From Microbacterium sp. p3-SID336 (GTDB taxonomy: Bacteria > Actinomycetota > Actinomycetes > Actinomycetales > Microbacteriaceae), in contig NZ_JALXPE010000092.1 in assembly GCF_025143365.1 (NCBI RefSeq), forward strand, positions 1 to 9,959: DNA of 9,959 bases, in the 5' to 3' direction. The position numbers were made by a program, and so were the translations under genes. A model generated the notes under the pieces. The model ran no database searches, was not told the origin of the DNA, and worked only from the letters and a program-made list of their open reading frames with translations. This document shows, in pieces, positions 6,276 through 9,959 of the stretch. How positions within the stretch are numbered: the first letter of the stretch is position 1; the number at the start of each line of letters is the position of its first letter.

Positions 6276-7757
6276 TCACTCGGCCGCGTCGGCGTCCTTC
6301 TTGGCCGGAACCTTCTTCGCGGCCGGCTTCTTGGCCGCGGCCTTCTTCTCCTCGGCGGGCTTCTCCTCCGCGTCGGCGTCCTTCTTGGCAGCCGCCTTCT
6401 TCGCGGGCGCCTTCTTCTTCGCGGCGGGCTTCTCCTCGGCCTCTGCGGCGGTCTCGCCCTCCGCGGCCTCAGCCTCGTCGTCCGTGACCACGAAGTCCGA
6501 CAGGTCCACGGCCTTGCCGTTGGTGTCGACGACCTTCACCTTGCCGAGCGCGATCGCGAGCGCCTTGTTGCGGGCGACCTCGCCGACGAGGGCGGGCAGC
6601 TGGTTGGAGGACTGCAGCGCCTCGACGAACTCCTGCGGAGCCATGCCGTACTGCGCGGCGGACTGGATGAGGTACTGCGAAAGCTCCTCCTGCGAGACCT
6701 GCACGTCGGCCTGCTCCGCGATCGTGTCGAGCAGGACCTGCGTGCGGAACTGCTTCTCGCTCGCCTCGGTCACCTCGGCGCGGTGCACGTCGTCCTCCAG
6801 GCGGCCCTCGCCCTCGAGGTGGTTGTGCACCTCGTCCTCGATGAGCTGCGGCGGCACCGGGATCTCGATCTGCTCGAGCAGCGTCTCGACGAGCTTGTCG
6901 CGGGCGGCGGAGCCCTGCGTGAAGACGCCCTGCTGCGCCACGCGCTCGGCGAGGCTCGCACGGAGCTCGGCGATGGTGTCGAACTCGCTCGCGATCTGCG
7001 CGAACTCGTCGTCGGCCTCGGGCAGCTCGCGCTCCTTGACGGCCTTGACGGTGACGGAGACCTCGGCCTCCTTGCCGGCGTGGTCGCCGCCGACCAGTGC
7101 CGAGCGGAACGTGGTGTCCTCGCCCGCGGTGAGCGACTCGACCGCGTCGTCGATGCCCTCGAGCAGCTCGCCGGAGCCGATCTCGTAGGAGACGCCCTCG
7201 GCGCGGTCGATCTCCGCGCCGTCGATCGTGGCGACGAGGTCGAGCTCGACGAAGTCGCCCTTGGCGGCCGGGCGGTCCACCGGGATGAGCGTGCCGAAGC
7301 GGGCGCGCATGTTGTCCAGCTCGGCGTCGAGAGCGGCCTCGTCGGCCTCCACCGCGTCGACGGTCAGCGTGATGCCGGCGTAGTCGGGCAGCTCGATCTC
7401 GGGACGCACATCGACCTCGATGTCCACGAGCAGGTCGCCGGAGAAGTCCTTCTCGTTCGGCCACTGCGTGATCTCGGCGGCCGGACGGCCGACGATGCGC
7501 AGCTTGTGCTCGGCGGTCGCGTCGCGGAAGAACTTGTCCAGGCCCTCGTTGACGGCGTGCTCGATGACGGCGCCGCGGCCGATGCGCTGATCGATGATCG
7601 GAGCGGGCACCTTGCCCTTGCGGAAGCCGGGGATCTGGACGTCCTGCGCGATGTGCTCGTAGGCGTGAGCGATGCTCGGCTTGAGGTCGTCCGGGGTGAC
7701 CGTGATGCTGAGCTTGACCCGGGTCGGGGTCAGCTTCTCGACGGTGCTGTTCGCCAT
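6276..7757 (-). CDS. tig: Trigger factor, ribosome-associated chaperone and peptidyl-prolyl isomerase
   Basis: A 493-residue trigger factor. It binds ribosomal protein L23 at the exit tunnel and shields nascent chains. Domain order is: N-terminal ribosome-binding domain (1-110) with the GFRKGKVP signature at 44-51; an FKBP-type isomerase domain at about 160-245; and the C-terminal helical chaperone domain to about 420. A low-complexity tail follows (425-493), acidic first and then built from AKK/PAKK units. The tail makes the protein longer than the roughly 430 residues of E. coli Tig. The start is ATG 7757; AAGGAG lies 11 nt upstream, rather far but the only candidate. The gene lies 60 nt downstream of tRNA-Pro on the same strand and ends at a strong terminator. 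Confidence 0.97.
   Translation of the reverse strand: MANSTVEKLTPTRVKLSITVTPDDLKPSIAHAYEHIAQDVQIPGFRKGKVPAPIIDQRIGRGAVIEHAVNEGLDKFFRDATAEHKLRIVGRPAAEITQWPNEKDFSGDLLVDIEVDVRPEIELPDYAGITLTVDAVEADEAALDAELDNMRARFGTLIPVDRPAAKGDFVELDLVATIDGAEIDRAEGVSYEIGSGELLEGIDDAVESLTAGEDTTFRSALVGGDHAGKEAEVSVTVKAVKERELPEADDEFAQIASEFDTIAELRASLAERVAQQGVFTQGSAARDKLVETLLEQIEIPVPPQLIEDEVHNHLEGEGRLEDDVHRAEVTEASEKQFRTQVLLDTIAEQADVQVSQEELSQYLIQSAAQYGMAPQEFVEALQSSNQLPALVGEVARNKALAIALGKVKVVDTNGKAVDLSDFVVTDDEAEAAEGETAAEAEEKPAAKKKAPAKKAAAKKDADAEEKPAEEKKAAAKKPAAKKVPAKKDADAAE
6285..6389. repeat. Repeated Lys/Ala-rich segment in the 3' end of tig
   Basis: A 21-nt unit (CGCGTCGGCGTCCTTCTTGGC on the plus strand is one base over the limit for quoting in full, so key part: GTCGGCGTCCTTCTTGG) occurs identically at 6285-6305 and 6369-6389. 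It encodes the AKKDADA unit of the tail twice and shows that the tail grew by internal duplication. Confidence 0.6.
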
Positions 7758-7781
7758 GCTGGTGTGTTCTCCTTGTGGTTT

Positions 7782-7796
7782 CCGCGATGGACGCGG
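7782..7796 (-). other. Small hairpin in the tig leader
   Basis: CCGCG-TCCAT-CGCGG on the minus strand forms a 5-bp GC-only stem, 25-39 nt upstream of the tig start and between tRNA-Pro and tig. No U-run follows. It could mark RNA processing after the tRNA or be chance. Confidence 0.3.
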
Positions 7797-7817
7797 CTGA
7801 AAAGTCGAGGGTCTGAG

Positions 7818-7891
7818 TCGGGGCGACAGGAGTTGAACCTGCGACCTCCCGCTCCCAAAGCGGGCGCTCTACCAAGCTGAGCTACGCCCCG
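7818..7891 (-). tRNA. tRNA-Pro (anticodon UGG)
   Basis: A full 74-nt cloverleaf on the minus strand: acceptor CGGGGCG/CGCCCCG with discriminator A, D arm GCTC/GAGC, anticodon stem CCCGC/GCGGG with loop TTTGGGA (anticodon TGG), and T arm GCAGG-TTCAACT-CCTGT. The 3' CCA is not encoded; CTC follows. It lies upstream of tig on the same strand. Confidence 0.97.
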
Positions 7892-7921
7892 GGGAATCCG
7901 CACGCAGATTCAGCCCCACCG

Positions 7922-7927
7922 AGTCTA
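7922..7927 (-). promoter_or_regulatory. Candidate -10 element for tRNA-Pro
   Basis: TAGACT on the minus strand, about 30 nt upstream of the tRNA-Pro 5' end. No good -35 is visible at 16-18 nt. Confidence 0.35.
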
Positions 7928-7955
7928 ACGGACGGGAGCACACCCGACCGTCCGC

Positions 7956-7961
7956 TATGAT
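7956..7961 (+). promoter_or_regulatory. Candidate -10 element for tRNA-Gly
   Basis: TATGAT on the plus strand, 23 nt upstream of the tRNA-Gly 5' end, differs from the TATAAT consensus at one position and stands out in GC-rich DNA. The -35 region is poor, as is common in actinobacteria. Confidence 0.55.
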
Positions 7962-7984
7962 CGTTGAGTCCGGACACCGGTTCC

Positions 7985-8058
7985 GGGGGTGTAGCTCAAT
8001 GGTAGAGTCTCAGTCTTCCAAACTGATTGCGCGGGTTCGATTCCCGTCACCCCCTCCA
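7985..8058 (+). tRNA. tRNA-Gly (anticodon UCC)
   Basis: A full cloverleaf: acceptor GGGGGTG/CACCCCC with discriminator T, D arm GCTC/GAGT, anticodon stem TCAGT/ACTGA with loop CTTCCAA (anticodon TCC), and T arm GCGGG-TTCGATT-CCCGT. The 3' CCA is encoded at 8056-8058. It is divergent from tRNA-Pro and converges on the acetyltransferase gene, with 22 nt and no visible terminator between them. Confidence 0.97.
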
Positions 8059-8080
8059 CTTCTTCGCAGTATCCGCCCGT

Positions 8081-8557
8081 TCAGAGCTGCTTCCGCATCT
8101 GCTGCGTGACCACTTCGTACCCCGCGGTCTCGTACATGGCGATCGCCGGCCTGTTGCTGCCGAAGACGTTGAGTTCGAGCGCTGCCGCCCCGGCGTCCTT
8201 CGCCGCCTTCTCCACGGCGGCGAGCAGCCCGCGCCCCAGCCCCTCTCCCCGACGCGACGCCTCCACCTCGATGTCGTAGAGGAAGGCGACGCCGGGCGCG
8301 CCACGCGGATGGTCGAGCCCCGCCCACGCACGGCCGATGGCACGCCCGTGGTCGTCGAGGCCTCTCAGCACGAGCATCCGGGGCGTGTCCGGCCCCTGCG
8401 GAAGCATGCGCGCATTCTCCGTGCGCGCCCGTCGCACCGCACCGTCGGCCTCCCACCGCCCGGCCGCGACCTGCTCCTGCGCATATGCGCGCGCGACCGC
8501 GTCCATCCACTCGTCGAACTCGTCCGCGGTCATCGGCCGCACCGTCACCCCTGCCAT
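8081..8557 (-). CDS. GNAT-family N-acetyltransferase, substrate unknown
   Basis: A 158-residue GNAT enzyme transferring an acetyl group from acetyl-CoA. Motif A is clear: FLYDIEVEASRRGEGLGRGLL at about 92-112, with the RRGEGLG pyrophosphate-binding loop at 102-108. Motif B follows, ELNVFGSNRPAIAMYETAGYE at 128-148, ending in the typical MYE.AGYE. The N-terminal third, which sets the acceptor, is not recognisable to me. The start at ATG 8557 puts VTVRPMTADEF at the N terminus, as expected for GNATs, with AGGA about 9 nt upstream. Reading frame continues upstream to 8812 but only antisense to the neighbouring gene. It is divergent from the HExxH gene across 65 nt. The acceptor could be a small molecule, an antibiotic or a protein. 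Confidence 0.9.
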   Translation of the reverse strand: MAGVTVRPMTADEFDEWMDAVARAYAQEQVAAGRWEADGAVRRARTENARMLPQGPDTPRMLVLRGLDDHGRAIGRAWAGLDHPRGAPGVAFLYDIEVEASRRGEGLGRGLLAAVEKAAKDAGAAALELNVFGSNRPAIAMYETAGYEVVTQQMRKQL

Positions 8558-8622
8558 GTGCTCATCCTGGCAGCGGCATCCGCGACGATGCTCACCCGGC
8601 GCGTCCAATACGCTGACAGCAG

Positions 8623-9912
8623 ATGCACGCAGTCCCCGACCGGAAGACACCAGCGAATGGATATGTCGTGACGGAAGCCCTCCCCTCGCGTCCTGCGGAC
8701 CACAGTCCCGCTCGGCAGGGCGGTCATCGCCTGCCGCCGGTGCTCTCCTCCGACGCACACGAGCCGCCGAAGGCGCGCACGACGACCGCACGTCGCCGCC
8801 GCCCTCCGGCACGCGTCCTCGTGGGCGTGCTCGGCGGAGTCGCCGTCATCGCCGGCCTCGCCGTCGCCCAGGTCTCCGCGAACCTCGGCTACGACGCCGC
8901 GCAGGCGCGCGTCGACGCCGCCCTGCGCACCTACGACGCTCAGCGCGGAGAGGTCGACCACCGTTACGCGGCGCTGCTGGAGTCGACCGACGCCGGGCAC
9001 GTGATCCTCGACACCGGGTATGCCGCGCTTCCGGTTCCGGAGGACGCCTGGGCCGCGCTGACCACCGCGGTCGCCGACGGCGAGGGCATCGGAGCCGAGG
9101 TGGAGAAGGTCACCGCGCTCGCCCCGCCGGCCGCGCAGGACAAGCCGGCGTGGTTCTGGGAGCTGTTCGGCGCCACGTCCGACCGCGAGGCCGACGAGGA
9201 GCGGGTCGATGATCTGGTGGACGATCTGAAGGCCGCCTCCACCGATGCTGCGGAGGGACGCAGTGCCGTGATCGACAGCGGTGTCGCGGTGGTGGCCACG
9301 GCAGGCGCCGACGCGGCGGCCTTCGAAGCCGCGCACCCCTCCGCGCGGAACGACGCCGTGATCGCCCTGCGCGACGCCGCCGCCGATGCCGCCGCGGTGA
9401 CCGTCGTGGACGACACGACGGCCACCGCCTATGTCGCGCTGCAGGCCGCCGCCACACAGGTCCTGACGACCGAAGCCGCCGAGCTGGCCGAGAAGGCCGG
9501 GCCGCTGCAGCGCGCGCGGCTCGAGGTCGAGGCGTTCGCGCGGTCCCTCGCCCCTGGTGTGCTGCTGGAGTTCGACTGGGCGCCGACCGTGAACGGTGCC
9601 GGAGCGAACGGCAGCATGGGCGGGTACACGACCTGGTGGTGGGACCAACCGGGTCGAGCGATCATCCAGCTCTCGGACTCCGTGGCGCAGCAGTGGCCCG
9701 CGGAGCGCAGCAGGGCGCTCGTCGCGCACGAGGTCGGCCACGCGATCAGCGTCAAGTGCGTCGGCATGTACGACTCGTCCACGCAGGACAGCATCGAGAA
9801 GTGGGCGACGGCGTGGGCCATCAGCATGGGTTTCACCGATGACGCCAACGGCGTCTGGGCATACGGCTACCCGCCGCAGAACTACATCGACGCCGCCGCC
9901 GGCTGCCGCTGA
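8623..9912 (+). CDS. Membrane-anchored protein with HExxH metallopeptidase-like domain
   Basis: A protein of up to 429 residues that I do not recognise by name. In order it has a hydrophilic, Arg-rich cytoplasmic N terminus (1-63, with RRRR at 57-60), one membrane helix (65-86), an Ala-rich, probably helical extracytoplasmic region (87-310), and a C-terminal domain. In that domain a strand-like AIIQLSDS (346-353) leads into LVAHEVGHAI (366-375). This matches a zincin active-site helix, with His369, Glu370 and His373. Glu392 in IEKWATAWA is a possible third zinc ligand. Cys379 and Cys428 could form a disulphide outside the membrane. The start is uncertain: ATG 8623 has no clear ribosome-binding site, and GTG 8668 (414 residues) is an alternative. 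A surface zinc peptidase is my inference; substrate unknown. Confidence 0.8.
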   Translation: MHAVPDRKTPANGYVVTEALPSRPADHSPARQGGHRLPPVLSSDAHEPPKARTTTARRRRPPARVLVGVLGGVAVIAGLAVAQVSANLGYDAAQARVDAALRTYDAQRGEVDHRYAALLESTDAGHVILDTGYAALPVPEDAWAALTTAVADGEGIGAEVEKVTALAPPAAQDKPAWFWELFGATSDREADEERVDDLVDDLKAASTDAAEGRSAVIDSGVAVVATAGADAAAFEAAHPSARNDAVIALRDAAADAAAVTVVDDTTATAYVALQAAATQVLTTEAAELAEKAGPLQRARLEVEAFARSLAPGVLLEFDWAPTVNGAGANGSMGGYTTWWWDQPGRAIIQLSDSVAQQWPAERSRALVAHEVGHAISVKCVGMYDSSTQDSIEKWATAWAISMGFTDDANGVWAYGYPPQNYIDAAAGCR

Positions 9913-9959
9913 GACCGCCGAGGCGGGCGCCACGGACGAGCCCCCGGCTGTTCCCCGTC

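Noticed and set aside
6285..6470. Lys/Ala-rich repeats at the end of tig as a CRISPR-like or mobile repeat
   Set aside because: The repeats are in frame, irregular and code for the protein tail; there are no spacers.
5015..7880. Two very long plus-strand frames (490 and 581 codons) opposite clpP1, the TPR gene and tig
   Set aside because: Shadow frames: the second even runs through tRNA-Pro. Length alone is expected at this GC content.
8545..9933. A 462-codon minus-strand frame opposite the HExxH gene
   Set aside because: It overlaps both the divergent gene start and the GNAT start; the plus-strand frame has a membrane helix and active-site motif, the antisense frame has none.
9913..9959. 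A terminator or next gene in the last 47 bases
   Set aside because: Only a tiny palindrome (CGCCGAGGCG) with no room for a loop is visible, and no start or frame can be judged from so short a piece.

Overview
The window looks like the chromosome of a high-GC actinobacterium. Strong third-position GC, a ClpP1/ClpP2 pair of the mycobacterial type, a trigger factor with a Lys/Ala-rich tail and an actinobacterial TPR protein all point there. Microbacteriaceae (for example Microbacterium) is my best guess from gene style; this is inference and no search was run. There are no insertion sequences, phage genes or CRISPR repeats. Most of the window is housekeeping.

Layout. (1) 1-4232, all on the minus strand and transcribed right to left: a deoxyribose catabolism operon made of a SorC/DeoR-type sugar-phosphate-binding regulator, then deoC, then a catalytic aldehyde dehydrogenase (ALDH), then a second ALDH-like gene that lacks catalytic residues and runs off the left edge. 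Junctions are tight: 4-nt overlaps at two of them and a 13-nt gap at the third. DeoC splits 2-deoxyribose-5-phosphate into glyceraldehyde-3-phosphate and acetaldehyde, and the ALDH pair most simply oxidises the acetaldehyde. The two ALDH genes together look like a split version of the two-domain ALDH16 enzyme. (2) 4233-4382: a gene-free stretch with a hairpin behind clpP2 and a candidate operator region for the regulator. (3) 4383-7757, minus strand: a protein quality-control block, tig (trigger factor), a strong terminator, a small TPR protein, clpP1 and clpP2. A ClgR-like box lies just upstream of clpP1. (4) 7818-8058: divergent tRNA-Pro(UGG) and tRNA-Gly(UCC) genes. (5) 8081-9912: a GNAT acetyltransferase on the minus strand and, divergent from it, a membrane-anchored protein with an HExxH metallopeptidase-like motif. 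The last 47 bases (9913-9959) hold nothing I can identify.

I found no wholly new system. The best leads are the split ALDH16-like pair, the unassigned HExxH membrane protein, and the arrangement tig-terminator-TPR-clpP1P2 with its ClgR-like box.
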